Positions 9,105 through 18,277 of a stretch of 64,000 bases of DNA are shown here, in pieces. The notes below the pieces were generated by a model, which was not told the DNA's origin, searched no databases, and worked only from the letters and a program-made list of their open reading frames with translations. The stretch is taken from assembly GCA_040766985.1 (NCBI GenBank), contig JAXGPL010000011.1, forward strand, positions 31,795-95,794. The letters are read 5' to 3'. The DNA is from JAXGPL01 sp040766985 (GTDB lineage: Bacteria > Bacillota > Sulfobacillia > JAUYEG01). Positions within the stretch are counted from its first letter, which is position 1. Each line of letters begins with the position of its first letter. Both the position numbers and the translations under genes were made by a program.

Positions 9105-9440
9105 ATGAGAGGCTGGTTTGGCACGATCATCCGGTTCATCGTTTCTGCGTTGGTGCTTCTGTTTGTGGGCTTTTTAGTCCCCGGGTTCGAGGTCGCAGGG
9201 TTCTGGAACGCCCTTCTCGCCGCCGTGGTCATCGCTATCGTCGGGTATCTCGTGGAGCTGGCCTTGGGGCACCGGGTTTCACCGCAGAGCCGGGGCGTGG
9301 TCGGTTTCATAACGGCGGCCGTCGTCATCTGGTTGGCCCAGTTCGTTGTGCCGGCGATGAGCGTCACTCTGATCGGCGCCCTTCTGGCGTCCTTCATTAT
9401 CGGTCTCGTGGATGCAATTGTCCCAACCGAGTTACGCTAA
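9105..9440 (+). CDS. Phage holin family (YvlD-like) small membrane protein
   Basis: This is a 111-residue protein made almost entirely of four membrane helices (IIRFIVSALVLLFVGFLVPG, ALLAAVVIAIVGYLVELALG and two more). It matches the Phage_holin_4_2/YvlD family, which is chromosomal and widespread and not a marker of prophage. The start ATG at 9105 has GGAGGT at 9093-9098. In many Clostridia the spore protease gpr occupies the place between rpsT and spoIIP; here this gene is found instead. Function unknown. Confidence 0.8.
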   Translation: MRGWFGTIIRFIVSALVLLFVGFLVPGFEVAGFWNALLAAVVIAIVGYLVELALGHRVSPQSRGVVGFITAAVVIWLAQFVVPAMSVTLIGALLASFIIGLVDAIVPTELR

Positions 9441-9446
9441 GCACAG

Positions 9447-9519
9447 CCCGCTTCGGCGGGTGTGAACCTTACTCCCTCCCCCTCTTGTCCCGGCCGGCAA
9501 AACGGCCGGGAACTTTTTT
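9447..9519 (+). terminator. Terminator after the holin-like gene
   Basis: Two hairpins follow the stop codon. The first is CCCGC-TTCG-GCGGG (9447-9460). The second is an 8-bp stem CCCGGCCG/CGGCCGGG (9489-9510) followed by AAC and six T (9514-9519), a textbook intrinsic terminator that separates this gene from spoIIP. Confidence 0.85.
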
Positions 9520-9573
9520 GCTCAACTGGCATAGGCTTGCTACTGTCAGTCCTTCGTTTTCCGGAGGTGCGCC

Positions 9574-10959
9574 TTGGCACAGCTATCTATCGGCGGGCCG
9601 AAGCCGCGGCGGGCGGTGCTGCTTGTTGCCTACGTCGTACTCCTTTCGCTCGCGGCGCTCGCGGTATTGGACATCGGTTCGCTGTTCATGCCGGGCTCGA
9701 TCCCGGCGTCCTCGTCCGGCAGCAGTGGTTCCGACCGGCCGGACGTGGTCGACCCGCGGTCGCCGGCAGCCGGAATCGTCAGGCGTTGGATGGACATCTT
9801 CGGCAGGGACGGCCTGAAGATAATCCTCGAACTGGTGATTCCCGGCCTGCGGCCGGCCGTGCCGGTGCAGGGCCCGGGAGGCATGGTATGGCAGGGCAGG
9901 CAAGGGCCCGACCTGTTTGGCTATGCCCTTCGCACCTTCACATCGATCACCCCGGGCGATCCCGGGTCGCTGCTCGCGGCCCAGATTACGGGCCTGCGCA
10001 CAGTGGCGATGGCGGCGAGGGGCACCGTCGAGATCACACCGGACGCACCCGGCGAGGGCGAGTCTTGGACACCGCCTGCGTCCGGCGAGGGATGGCAGGG
10101 TGACGCCTCCTCCGGGGGCAACTCAACGAGCGGCATACCGGAGATGCCGGCCGGCGGCGGATCGGAGACGGGCGCCGGCGGCTTAGGAATCATCGACTGG
10201 GGTCCGGCAACCGCCCCTGTCGTGGCGGTGTACCACAGCCACGCGATGGAGTCTTATCTGCCATGCGTTAAGATGGTCGGCGCCGGCACAACCGGCAAGA
10301 TGGACGCCGAGGAGGCCTTCTCCGACGACCCGGAGATCACGGTCGTCCGCGCGGGCCAGGAACTGGCGGAGGTCCTGGCCAAGCAGTTCGGGATACCGAC
10401 CATCCATTCGCGGCGGTTTCACGATTCGGGCGGCAGGCTCGGGGCGTACGTTCAGTCTGCCGAAACCGTCGAGCGCTTGCTCAATCAATATCCCTCCCTG
10501 CGCGTATTGATCGACGTGCACCGTGACGCGCCGCGCCGCGAACGCACAACGGCGGTCGTCAACGGGCAGAGCGTGGCGCGCATTCTACTCCTGGTCGGGT
10601 CCGACGTTAAGCTTGCTCACCCCAACTGGGAGAGCAACTACGGCTTTGCGCTGGCCCTCCACCAGGCGATGGAAAACCTCTATCCCGGCCTGTCGCTCGG
10701 GATCATGGTCAAGGAGTCCAGGTACAACCAGCACTACCTGCCGCACGCTATGCTCGTGGAGATGGGCGGTGTGGACAATTCGATGGAGGAGGTGCTGCGG
10801 TCGACGAGGATGTTCGCCACCGCCCTGGTGGCGGTGATGCGTGCTGACCCGACGCTCGTGATTCCCCGTACCGGTGGCGTGACCTGCGGTAGCTGGAAAC
10901 CTCTCCGGCAGGCCCCCTTCCTTGGATATCAATGGCTGCCGGTGCTATGGTGGGCTTGA
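9574..10959 (+). CDS. spoIIP: Stage II sporulation protein P
   Basis: SpoIIP is an amidase/endopeptidase that works with SpoIID and SpoIIM to remove septal peptidoglycan during forespore engulfment. The 461-residue protein has an N-terminal membrane anchor (AVLLVAYVVLLSLAALAVLD) and a low-complexity linker. The SpoIIP domain starts about residue 210 with VVAVYHSHAMESYLPC, containing the expected zinc-type histidines and glutamate. It continues with VLIDVHRDAPRRERT and HYLPHAMLVEMGGVDNSMEE. The start is TTG at 9574, seven bases after GGAGGT (9562-9567). Its last codons hold the hrcA promoter. Confidence 0.92.
   Translation: MAQLSIGGPKPRRAVLLVAYVVLLSLAALAVLDIGSLFMPGSIPASSSGSSGSDRPDVVDPRSPAAGIVRRWMDIFGRDGLKIILELVIPGLRPAVPVQGPGGMVWQGRQGPDLFGYALRTFTSITPGDPGSLLAAQITGLRTVAMAARGTVEITPDAPGEGESWTPPASGEGWQGDASSGGNSTSGIPEMPAGGGSETGAGGLGIIDWGPATAPVVAVYHSHAMESYLPCVKMVGAGTTGKMDAEEAFSDDPEITVVRAGQELAEVLAKQFGIPTIHSRRFHDSGGRLGAYVQSAETVERLLNQYPSLRVLIDVHRDAPRRERTTAVVNGQSVARILLLVGSDVKLAHPNWESNYGFALALHQAMENLYPGLSLGIMVKESRYNQHYLPHAMLVEMGGVDNSMEEVLRSTRMFATALVAVMRADPTLVIPRTGGVTCGSWKPLRQAPFLGYQWLPVLWWA
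10922..10951 (+). promoter_or_regulatory. Probable sigma-A promoter of the hrcA-chaperonin-dnaJ operon
   Basis: TTGGAT (10922-10927), 18-bp spacer, TATGGT (10946-10951), lying in the final codons of spoIIP. The predicted transcription start falls at about 10958, immediately before the CIRCE operator, which is the usual geometry for HrcA-repressed promoters. Confidence 0.5.
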
Positions 10960-10986
10960 TTAGCACTCCGCATCCCCGAGTGCCAG
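10960..10986 (+). promoter_or_regulatory. CIRCE operator (HrcA binding site)
   Basis: TTAGCACTC (10960-10968), nine bases, GAGTGCCAG (10978-10986). The left arm is identical to the CIRCE consensus TTAGCACTC-N9-GAGTGCTAA and the right arm differs at two positions. It sits directly after the spoIIP stop codon and about 60 bp before hrcA, so HrcA should autoregulate the operon that includes the archaeal-type chaperonin. Confidence 0.88.
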
Positions 10987-11048
10987 CCGCGTCGAGCTGA
11001 CCCGGTTGGCTCATCGCCATCACAACGCTCTTCTGTGGAGGGAGATCC

Positions 11049-12080
11049 GTGCCGCTCAACCGGCGGAGGAGCTTGATTCTCAAAGCCGTCGTCGAAGAGC
11101 ACGTTCGCAGCGGGCAGCCCGTCGGCAGCAGCCAGATCGTCAGGCACTATGGCCTTCAGGTCTCGCCTGCGACAGTCCGCAACGAGTTGGTTAAGCTCGA
11201 AGACGACGGATACCTCACCCAACCGCACACCTCTGCGGGCAGGACGCCGTCCGACCTGGGCTATCGCTTTTACGTCGATAACCTCCTTCCGTCGTCCGAG
11301 CCGCTCGCCGCCGATGAGCAACTGTTTCGCGGATATCTCGCCAACTGCGGCCACGACGTCCGCAACGCCGTGCGGTCAACCGCACGGTTTCTGGCGGATG
11401 TGACCTCATACATCGCAGTAGTGCTTGCGCCTGACGTAGGCATGACGCAGATCCGCCAACTGCACATGCTTCCGGTTTCACCGGGGCAGGCCCTGATGGT
11501 TGTCGTCCTCGAGAACGGAGTCGTCCAGCATCGCCTGATGGATCTGCCGAGCGGGCTCGCCCGGTCGGACCTCGAACACCTCTCCCGCGAGTTGCAGACC
11601 GCTCTGGCGGGGTGCACAGCGGATGACCTGCCCGGAGCGGTGGGCCGCCTCTGGCGCTCGAGTCTGGCGCGCTACGGCGACGCGCTGGAGCGGGCGACCG
11701 TCGCGCTGATCGATGTGCTCAAAGCCGGCGGGCCCAATGGCGACAGGTTGTACCTCGGCGGCACATCCAACATACTTAACCTGCCGGAGTTCCGCGATGT
11801 GGAGAGGCTGCGCCGGGTGCTCAGCCTCCTGGAGCGCGAGGCGTCGATGTTCGATCTGCTCGTCGAGCGGGCTGCGGAAGGCGGCGTGACGGTGACGATC
11901 GGTGCGGAGAACCGCGCGGCGGAGATCCAGGCCTGTTCACTGGTCACCACGACCTACGTTCTGCCCGGCGGCGGCAGGGGGATCGTCGGCCTGCTCGGGC
12001 CAACCCGAATGGACTACGGTCGGGTCGTTGCACTGCTGGGGTTGGCTGGCTGCCACCTCGACCAGGTCTTCTTGGAATGA
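11049..12080 (+). CDS. hrcA: Heat-inducible transcription repressor HrcA
   Basis: HrcA represses class I heat-shock genes by binding CIRCE; in other bacteria GroEL/ES keeps it active. The 343-residue protein has the N-terminal winged helix (RRSLILKAVVEEHVRSGQPV, ATVRNELVKLEDDGYL, QPHTSAGRTPSDLGYRFYVD) and the C-terminal GAF-like dimerisation region (ENRAAEIQACSLVTTTYVLP, GLLGPTRMDYGRVV). GTG start with GGAGGGAG upstream. Because the chaperonin encoded next is not GroEL-like, the chaperone that modulates this HrcA is an open question. Confidence 0.94.
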   Translation: MPLNRRRSLILKAVVEEHVRSGQPVGSSQIVRHYGLQVSPATVRNELVKLEDDGYLTQPHTSAGRTPSDLGYRFYVDNLLPSSEPLAADEQLFRGYLANCGHDVRNAVRSTARFLADVTSYIAVVLAPDVGMTQIRQLHMLPVSPGQALMVVVLENGVVQHRLMDLPSGLARSDLEHLSRELQTALAGCTADDLPGAVGRLWRSSLARYGDALERATVALIDVLKAGGPNGDRLYLGGTSNILNLPEFRDVERLRRVLSLLEREASMFDLLVERAAEGGVTVTIGAENRAAEIQACSLVTTTYVLPGGGRGIVGLLGPTRMDYGRVVALLGLAGCHLDQVFLE

Positions 12081-12093
12081 CGGCGGCTCCGGC

Positions 12094-12118
12094 GGCCTTC
12101 TCCCGGTGGGAGAAGGCC
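12094..12118 (+). terminator. Strong hairpin between hrcA and the chaperonin gene
   Basis: A perfect 11-bp stem GGCCTTCTCCC/GGGAGAAGGCC with a GGT loop, followed a few bases later by TTGTTTTGT. It may act as a partial terminator or as an RNA processing/stability element that sets a lower or different expression of hrcA relative to the downstream chaperone genes. Confidence 0.55.
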
Positions 12119-12146
12119 GGCATTGTTTTGTCTAAGGGGTGTGTCA

Positions 12147-13730
12147 ATGAGCGTTAAGCAGGCGGCACACGGCAGCGAAGTAGATGAGCGGCTGGCCGCG
12201 CTGAGCACCAATGTCAACGCGGTGCGGGCAATCGCTTCGGCTGTTGAGGGCACGATCGGCCCCAAAGGTCTTAACACGATGCTCGTCGACCGGTTCGGCG
12301 ACGTGACCATCACCAACGACGGCATCACGATCCTTGAGAAGATGGAAGCCTCACACCCGGCGGCGCGCCTCGTGATCAACACCGCCAAGGCCCAGGAAGA
12401 CGAAGTCGGCGATGGAACCACTACGGCAACGATTATGGCCGGGGCGCTACTTGCCGCGGGGTTCAACCAGGTGGTCAAAGGAGTGCCTGTGACGAGGGTT
12501 ATCGAGGGCGTCAAGCTCGGCGTGGAACGGGCGGTCGAGGCCATCTCCTCGCGCGCCCAGCAGGTGACCGGACTCGACGATCCCCGGTTGTACCAGGTCG
12601 CCCTGATCGCCGGGCGCGGCAACCGCGACATCGCCCAACTGGTTGTGGAGGCCGCCCGGCTGACGGGCAAGGACAAGCTGACCGAAAACGGCTTCAAGCT
12701 TGCCGATACCGTGATTGCGGAGGAACGGGCCGGCAATGAGGTGTTCCTCGGGACGATCGTCGATAAGGAACCGCTTAACGATCAGATGCCCAAAACCCTG
12801 TCCGACGTCAAGCTGCTCGTGATCGACGATGCCCTCGAGCCGGACGAAGTCGAGGACGAGGCGCTCGCGACGGAGGCCGGTTTCCGCAAGCTGATGGAGA
12901 ACCGCGAGCAATTCCGTACAAACCTCGGCAAGTTAGTCGACCTTGGCGTCAAGTGCATCGTCGTGGACCGCAGTGTGGACGACGTTGCGGAGGAGGTCCT
13001 GACGGACGCAGGTGTGATGGTGCTGCGCCGGGTGACGTCCCGCGAGTGGCGGCGTGTCGCGGAGCACTGCGGCGCGAGGCCCGTCAAGCGTCCGGCGCTG
13101 CGGCGCGAGCCCGGCGACCTCGAACGCTTTCTCGGGCGCGCGGCGCGGGTGTGGCAGGACGAGAAGCTCGAGCACGTGAGGGTCGAAGGTGGTACCGCCA
13201 AGCCCATGGCGACTATCCTGGTTGGTGCGGCGACCCGCGAGGTGGTCGCGGAGCGGGAACGGATCGCCAAGGACGCCGCGGGCGCAGTGCAGGCCGCGGT
13301 TACCGGTGGGTTGGTTGCCGGCGGCGGCGTCGCGGAGCTTGCGGCTATCCCGGCTCTGCGGGCTGCCCGCGGCGGGGTCCGCGGGATGGCCGCCTACGGC
13401 CTCGACTGCGTCGAGGAAGCCTTGCGGCGGCCGCTTGCCCAGATCGTGCAGAACGCCGGTTTCAATGCACTGGAAAAGGTCGGCGAGGTCGAGGCCATCC
13501 ACGCCCGCGACGGCCGGGCAACGGTGGGTATCGATTGCGATACCGGCGAGACCGCGGATATGCTCGAGCTTGGGGTCGTCGACCCCGTGGCCGTTAAGAT
13601 CCATGCGCTGCGCGCGGCCGGGGAAATCGCCGAGGCGATCCTGCGGATCGACACAATCATCCGCAAGCGCGAGGAATCGCCGGATGGAGCAGGCGCGGCC
13701 GCAGGATTGCCCGACCTTCATCGCGACTAG
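12147..13730 (+). CDS. Archaeal-type (group II-like / bacterial 'group III') chaperonin
   Basis: This is a 527-residue chaperonin of the TCP-1/thermosome fold, an ATP-driven protein-folding ring. The ATP-site motifs are clear: EGTIGPKGLNTMLVD (residues 34-48), TNDG (56-59) and GDGTTT (88-93). Later come VAGGGVAELAAIPALRAA and GIDCDTGETADMLELGVVDP. It lacks the GroEL-type GGM tail. The start ATG 12147 has AAGGGG 7 bases upstream; an upstream in-frame TTG is not needed. Known bacterial members of this type (for example in Carboxydothermus) lie in dnaK operons. Here the gene stands between hrcA and dnaJ exactly where grpE and dnaK would be expected. Co-transcription with hrcA under CIRCE is inferred. 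Confidence 0.93.
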   Translation: MSVKQAAHGSEVDERLAALSTNVNAVRAIASAVEGTIGPKGLNTMLVDRFGDVTITNDGITILEKMEASHPAARLVINTAKAQEDEVGDGTTTATIMAGALLAAGFNQVVKGVPVTRVIEGVKLGVERAVEAISSRAQQVTGLDDPRLYQVALIAGRGNRDIAQLVVEAARLTGKDKLTENGFKLADTVIAEERAGNEVFLGTIVDKEPLNDQMPKTLSDVKLLVIDDALEPDEVEDEALATEAGFRKLMENREQFRTNLGKLVDLGVKCIVVDRSVDDVAEEVLTDAGVMVLRRVTSREWRRVAEHCGARPVKRPALRREPGDLERFLGRAARVWQDEKLEHVRVEGGTAKPMATILVGAATREVVAERERIAKDAAGAVQAAVTGGLVAGGGVAELAAIPALRAARGGVRGMAAYGLDCVEEALRRPLAQIVQNAGFNALEKVGEVEAIHARDGRATVGIDCDTGETADMLELGVVDPVAVKIHALRAAGEIAEAILRIDTIIRKREESPDGAGAAAGLPDLHRD

Positions 13731-13760
13731 TCACAGGGCTCGGGTTATGTGAGGTTTGAG

Positions 13761-14996
13761 ATGGCCAACGACCAGGATTACTACGAGTTGCTCGGCGTAA
13801 GCCGCGACGCGTCGGAGGATGAGATCAAGCGCGCCTTCAGGCATCTGGCGAGGCGTTACCACCCGGACGCCAACCCCGGTGACCCCACCGCCGAGGAGCG
13901 GTTCAAGAAGATCAACGAGGCGTACGAGGTCTTGTCCGACCCGCAGAAGCGTGCTACGTACGACCGTTTCGGCAGGGCTGGGCTTGGCGGCCCGGGCGGT
14001 GCGCCAGGGCCCGGTGGAGGGTTTGCGGGCTTCGAGGACATCTTCGACATGTTCTTCAGCGGCTTCGGCGGCGGCAGGCCCCAGGCCAGGCCGACCGGGC
14101 CGATGCGCGGCCCCGACCTGGAGATGGCCCTGGAGATCGAGCTTGAGGAAGCCGCTGTGGGACTGGAGCGGGAGATCGAGATCAGCCGCATTGAGTCCTG
14201 CAATATCTGCGGCGGCAACGGCGTCCGGCCGGGCTCGCGTCCCGAGCGGTGTACTGTCTGCCGCGGCACGGGGCAGGTGACAGCCTCACAGAGCACCATT
14301 TTCGGCCGGATCATGACGACGCACACGTGCGAGGCATGCGGCGGGCGCGGTTTCGTCGTCACGGACCCGTGCCCGGAGTGCGGCGGGCGAGGGATGGTCC
14401 GGCGGGTGCGTAAGGTCACGGTCAGCATCCCGGCGGGGGTTTCCGACGCCGGCAGGCTTCGCCTGCCCGGCCAGGGACAGGGCGGCATCAACGGTGGGCC
14501 GGCCGGCGACCTGTACGTGGACGTCCGGGTCAAACCGCATCCCGTCTTCACCAGGCGCGGGCTCGACATCGTCGCCGAAGCGCCTGTCAGCTACATCCGC
14601 GCAGCCCTCGGCGGCACGATCGAGGTTGAAACCCTGTTCGGCCGCGAGCAGTTGGCCCTCCCGCCCGGCACGCAGCCCGGCGACGTCTTCGCCATCCGCG
14701 GCAAGGGGATGCCCGAGGTGCGCGGGCGCAAGCGCGGCGACCACCACGTCTTGGTCAAGGTGCAGATCCCCGACAGGCTCACCCCGCGGCAGCGCGAGTT
14801 GCTGACCGAACTTGCCCGCGAGAGCGGCGAACCGCTTCCCGGCGAGAAGCCCCCCTTGGCGGCGACCAAGCCCGGTGGCAGGCGTCCCGGCGTTGCCCGC
14901 GCCGCCCGTCCCGGCAAGCGCAAGGGCGGCAAGAAGGGCCTGTTCGACCGTGTCAAGGAGGCCCTAACGGGAGAGCCCGATGACCAACTTGACTAG
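13761..14996 (+). CDS. dnaJ: Chaperone protein DnaJ
   Basis: DnaJ delivers substrates to DnaK and stimulates its ATPase. The protein has a J-domain with HPD (ARRYHPDANPG), a Gly/Phe-rich linker, and four CxxCxGxG zinc repeats (CNICGGNG, CTVCRGTG, CEACGGRG, CPECGGRG). The C-terminal substrate domains follow (GQGQGGINGGPAGDLYVDVR). The tail is extended and rich in Lys/Arg/Pro. I chose ATG 13761 (TGAGGT upstream) over the GTG at 13749. It follows the chaperonin by 30 bp and overlaps prmA by 17 bp. Its partner DnaK must be encoded elsewhere if present. Confidence 0.94.
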   Translation: MANDQDYYELLGVSRDASEDEIKRAFRHLARRYHPDANPGDPTAEERFKKINEAYEVLSDPQKRATYDRFGRAGLGGPGGAPGPGGGFAGFEDIFDMFFSGFGGGRPQARPTGPMRGPDLEMALEIELEEAAVGLEREIEISRIESCNICGGNGVRPGSRPERCTVCRGTGQVTASQSTIFGRIMTTHTCEACGGRGFVVTDPCPECGGRGMVRRVRKVTVSIPAGVSDAGRLRLPGQGQGGINGGPAGDLYVDVRVKPHPVFTRRGLDIVAEAPVSYIRAALGGTIEVETLFGREQLALPPGTQPGDVFAIRGKGMPEVRGRKRGDHHVLVKVQIPDRLTPRQRELLTELARESGEPLPGEKPPLAATKPGGRRPGVARAARPGKRKGGKKGLFDRVKEALTGEPDDQLD

Positions 14997-15900
14997 CCCC
15001 GGCCCCGATCCCGCGCCGGAGGACGACCGGGTCTGGTGGGAGATCACCGTCAGGGGGGGGCCCGCCTCGCTTGACCTCTCAGGCGAAGCCCTGCGGGATA
15101 TCGTGCCGGCAGGATTCATTGAAACCGCCGACGGCATCACCGCATACCTACCTGACAGGGAGACCGCCGAGAAGGCCGCTGCGGCCGTCACGGCGGCAGG
15201 CGCCGTATCCGCTCAGCTGCGGCCTGTGGCGGAGGCGGAGTGGGGCGTCTGGCGCAGGGCGTTTCGGCCCGTCGCAGTCGGTGAACGGCTGCGGATCGTG
15301 CCGGTTTGGGACGCCGCGGTCCCCGCGGTCTCCGCGGGGCTGGTCGCCCACGACGCACCGGGCGACGTCACAGTCGTCATTGAGCCCGGGCTGGCCTTCG
15401 GCACGGGCGACCACCCCACTACGGCGGCCTGCCTGCAGCTTCTTGAACGACTGGTGCGTGAAGGAGCTGAGGTGCTCGACGCTGGTACGGGATCGGGCAT
15501 CCTCGCGATCGCTGCCGCGCTTCTGGGTGCCGGCCGCGTGGTCGCGGTAGATATCGACCCGGTCGCGTGCCGGTCCGCAACGGCCAACATCGCGCTCAAT
15601 CCGGGTGCGCGGGAGAAGGTTTCCGTGTGCTGTCGGGACATCGCGGAACTTGCGGAGGCGGAGGGTGGACCGGTCTTCGACATTATCGTCGCCAATCTCA
15701 CCAGCGATGTCGTCATCGCCCTGCTTCCGACGCTGCTCCAGAGCCTCGTCGCTGGCGGCCGGATGGTGTTGTCGGGTATCAGCGTCGAGCGCGAAGGCGA
15801 CGTTATGCTCGCGCTGGACGCGGCAGGACTCGCCCCCGTCGACCTGGCGAGGGAACGCGGTTGGCTGACGGTATGCTGTGAACGGGGGGGAGGACTGTGA
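14980..15900 (+). CDS. prmA: Ribosomal protein L11 methyltransferase
   Basis: PrmA trimethylates L11 using S-adenosylmethionine. The 306-residue protein has an N-terminal substrate-recognition domain and a C-terminal Rossmann methyltransferase domain. The signatures are EPGLAFGTGDHPTTAACLQL, LDAGTGSGILAIAAALLGA (SAM motif I), VAVDIDPVACRSATANIALN and FDIIVANLTSDVVIAL. The ATG lies inside the end of dnaJ, so it is translationally coupled to the chaperone operon, as is common in Firmicutes. Confidence 0.93.
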   Translation: MTNLTSPGPDPAPEDDRVWWEITVRGGPASLDLSGEALRDIVPAGFIETADGITAYLPDRETAEKAAAAVTAAGAVSAQLRPVAEAEWGVWRRAFRPVAVGERLRIVPVWDAAVPAVSAGLVAHDAPGDVTVVIEPGLAFGTGDHPTTAACLQLLERLVREGAEVLDAGTGSGILAIAAALLGAGRVVAVDIDPVACRSATANIALNPGAREKVSVCCRDIAELAEAEGGPVFDIIVANLTSDVVIALLPTLLQSLVAGGRMVLSGISVEREGDVMLALDAAGLAPVDLARERGWLTVCCERGGGL

Positions 15901-16725
15901 GCGCCGGGCCCAACGGGGTACACCGGATCGTCCTCACGGCAGAGGAGATCAGGGGAAACCGTGTTCTCCTGACCCGGGAAAACACCCACCATGTCCGCGA
16001 GGTTCTGCGCCTCCGGCATGGCGCCGTCCTGCGCGGGCTGGTGCCGCTCACCAGCGAGCCGGCGAGCGGCGGATACGACCTTATCCTGCGCATCGACGAG
16101 ATGCGCTCAGGGCGGCAGGCCTGTGAAGTTGGGGGCCATATCGAGCTGGGTACGGAGCCGCCGCTGGCCGTCACGGTCTGCCAGGGGCTTACGCGCTCGG
16201 AAAGGTTTGAGTATTCGCTCCAAAAGTGCACCGAGATCGGCGCGCGGGGCTTCCGGCCGGTCCTGACGGCACGCAGCATCGTCCGCCTGGATGCGTTACG
16301 CCACCTCCAGCGGCTGGGCCGCTGGCGCCGGATCGCAGAGGAAGCAGCCCTCCAGTCGGGGCGGGCGCGCATCCCGGAGGTGAGCGAGGTGGTCAGGCTC
16401 GGTGAGTTGTGCGATCTTGCCACGGCCTCGCCCGCCCAGCTGATGCTCGTCGCCTACGAGCAGGAGACCACCCCGCTTCGCGACGTGCTCCGCCGCGCCA
16501 CCACGAACGGCAGGCCGCAGACGGCTCCCGTGGTTGTCGGCCACGAGGAGACGACCTCGAACGCGGGGAAGTGGGGCTACGCTGGCTGCGGCCGGTTTCA
16601 TCCCGGTGAGCCTTGGCCCGCGCATCCCTGCGGACGGAAACCGCCGGTCCCGTGATCCTTTCGTTACTGCTCTACGAGCTGGCCGACCTGGGTGGCGGCT
16701 GCTGGGTGGCAGTCCCGGTGACTGA
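15897..16725 (+). CDS. rsmE: 16S rRNA m3U1498 methyltransferase RsmE (frame broken near the 3' end)
   Basis: RsmE methylates U1498 of 16S rRNA. The PUA-like N-terminus (HHVREVLRLRHGAVLRGLV) and SPOUT core (VTVCQGLTRSERFEYSLQKC, RWRRIAEEAALQSGRARIPE) are in one frame. The trefoil-knot end is scattered over three frames: VVVG (frame to about 16540), GDDLERGEVGL, AAAGFIPVSLGPRI and LRTETAGPVILSLLLYELAD. Single-base changes at GGCCA (16539-16543), GGGG (16573-16576) and CCC (16626-16628) restore one continuous RsmE. The unrepaired frame stops at 16655; the 3' end given here is an estimate. It overlaps prmA by 4 bp. Confidence 0.8.
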
Positions 16726-16730
16726 GCAGG

Positions 16731-18186
16731 GTGCGGCCGACCGATCCACGCGCCGCGGCACGCGGGCAGGCCTTCCTGACCCTCGGCTGCAAGGTCAACC
16801 AGTACGATTCGGAGGCGATGGCCGGGGCCCATCCGGGCGCTAGGGTGGGAAGTGATCGAGCGGCCCGAGGACCTGCTCGGCGGACCGGACGTAATCGTCG
16901 TCAACAGCTGCGCGGTGACGGCGCGCGCCGCAGCCAAGAGCCGCCAGGCCGCGCGCGCGGCAGCGCGAAAGCACCCGGGCAGCCGCGTCGCGTTGGTGGG
17001 CTGCTACCCCCAGGTCTTCCGCGATGAAGCCCGTCAGGTCGAAGGCGTTGCGGGCATCGCCGGCACGGGCAGGCATTGCGCGCTAAGCCTGTTCGAGTCC
17101 ATCCTGCGCGGGCCCAGGCCTGCGGGCAATCCGGACGTAACGCGGCAGGAGCCCCAGGAGGCTCCCCTCGACTTCCCGGCGACATTCGAGAACCTTCCGG
17201 CAGCGCCGGCGGCGGGCAGGGTCCGCGCGTTTCTCAAGGTGCAGGAAGGCTGCCAGATGAACTGCGCCTACTGTCTGGTGCCGCAGGCGCGCGGTCCGCA
17301 ACGGTCGTGCCTGCCGGAAGCCGCTCTGGCCGCGGCCCGCTCGCTGTTGCGACACGGGGCGCGTGAGCTCGTGTTGACAGGTATCCACCTCGGCGCTTAC
17401 GGGCGCGACCTCGCCGCCGGGGAGCGGCCCGCCGCCACGGAACGGCCCGCCGCCGCAGAGCGGCACATCGCCGGCGAATCGCTCGCCTGCCTGGTCACGG
17501 CCTGCCTAGGCCTGCCCGGCCTGGTGCGCCTCCGTCTCTCCTCGATTGAACCCACCGACATCGACGAAGGCCTGTTGAGGGTATTGGCGTCGGACCCGCG
17601 GGTCTGCCGTCACCTGCATATCCCGCTTCAGAGCGGTTGCGACAGGACGCTCGCAGCGATGCGGCGCCATTACGACACCGCCGGCTATGCGGCGGTCGTC
17701 AGGCGGGCGCGTTCCGCCCTGCCCGGTCTCGCCGTGAGCACCGACGTTATGGCGGGGTTTCCAGGAGAAACCCGTGCCGACTTCGACGCCACCGATGCAT
17801 TCATCCGGGAGATGGGCTTTATGCGGCTTCATGTCTTTCCGTATTCGCCCCGGCCTAACACGGTTGCGGCGACGTTCGGCGGGCAGGTGCCGGGAAAGGA
17901 GCGCGAGAGGCGGGCCCGGCAGTTGATTGCGACCGGCAGGGAACTGGCGGCATCCTATAACCGTCAGTTGCTAGGCAGGGAGACGGGAGTGCTTCTGGAA
18001 AAAAACCCTGTACCTGCGGATATAGCGGGGTTTCCGGGCTATGCAAACGAAGGCCTGACACCGGATTACGTCCGCGCCGCAGTGTCTTCCACGCAACCGT
18101 ATCCGGCGGGCACGCTCGTGATGATCCGTGTGACGGGGGCCGACGCCGACGGCGTGACCGGTCAGGTGAGCGCACAACCGTCCTGA
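16731..18186 (+). CDS. mtaB: tRNA t6A37 methylthiotransferase MtaB (one frame break)
   Basis: MtaB is a radical-SAM enzyme that adds a methylthio group to t6A37 of tRNA. The N-terminus (AFLTLGCKVNQYDSEAMAG) is in one frame. The rest (VIERPEDLLGGPDVIVVNSC onward) is in another; removing one G from GGGG at 16824-16827 joins them as AMAGPIRALGWEVIERPE. The three cysteines of the UPF0004 domain are visible (LGC, NSC, GCYPQ), as is the radical-SAM CxxxCxxC (EGCQMNCAYCLVPQARG). A C-terminal TRAM-like domain follows. The second frame alone would start at 16852 and lack the first cluster ligand. Confidence 0.87.
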
Positions 18187-18277
18187 CTAGACCATACGCT
18201 GTGATACGCATGGGACGACCGGACCGTTGCGGCTTTTGGGCTAGAGAAGGACCGGGCAATCGACAGGGAGTGGGCGA

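Noticed and set aside
9105..9440. The holin-family gene as a sign of a prophage
   Set aside because: This family is common in bacterial chromosomes and there are no other phage genes around.
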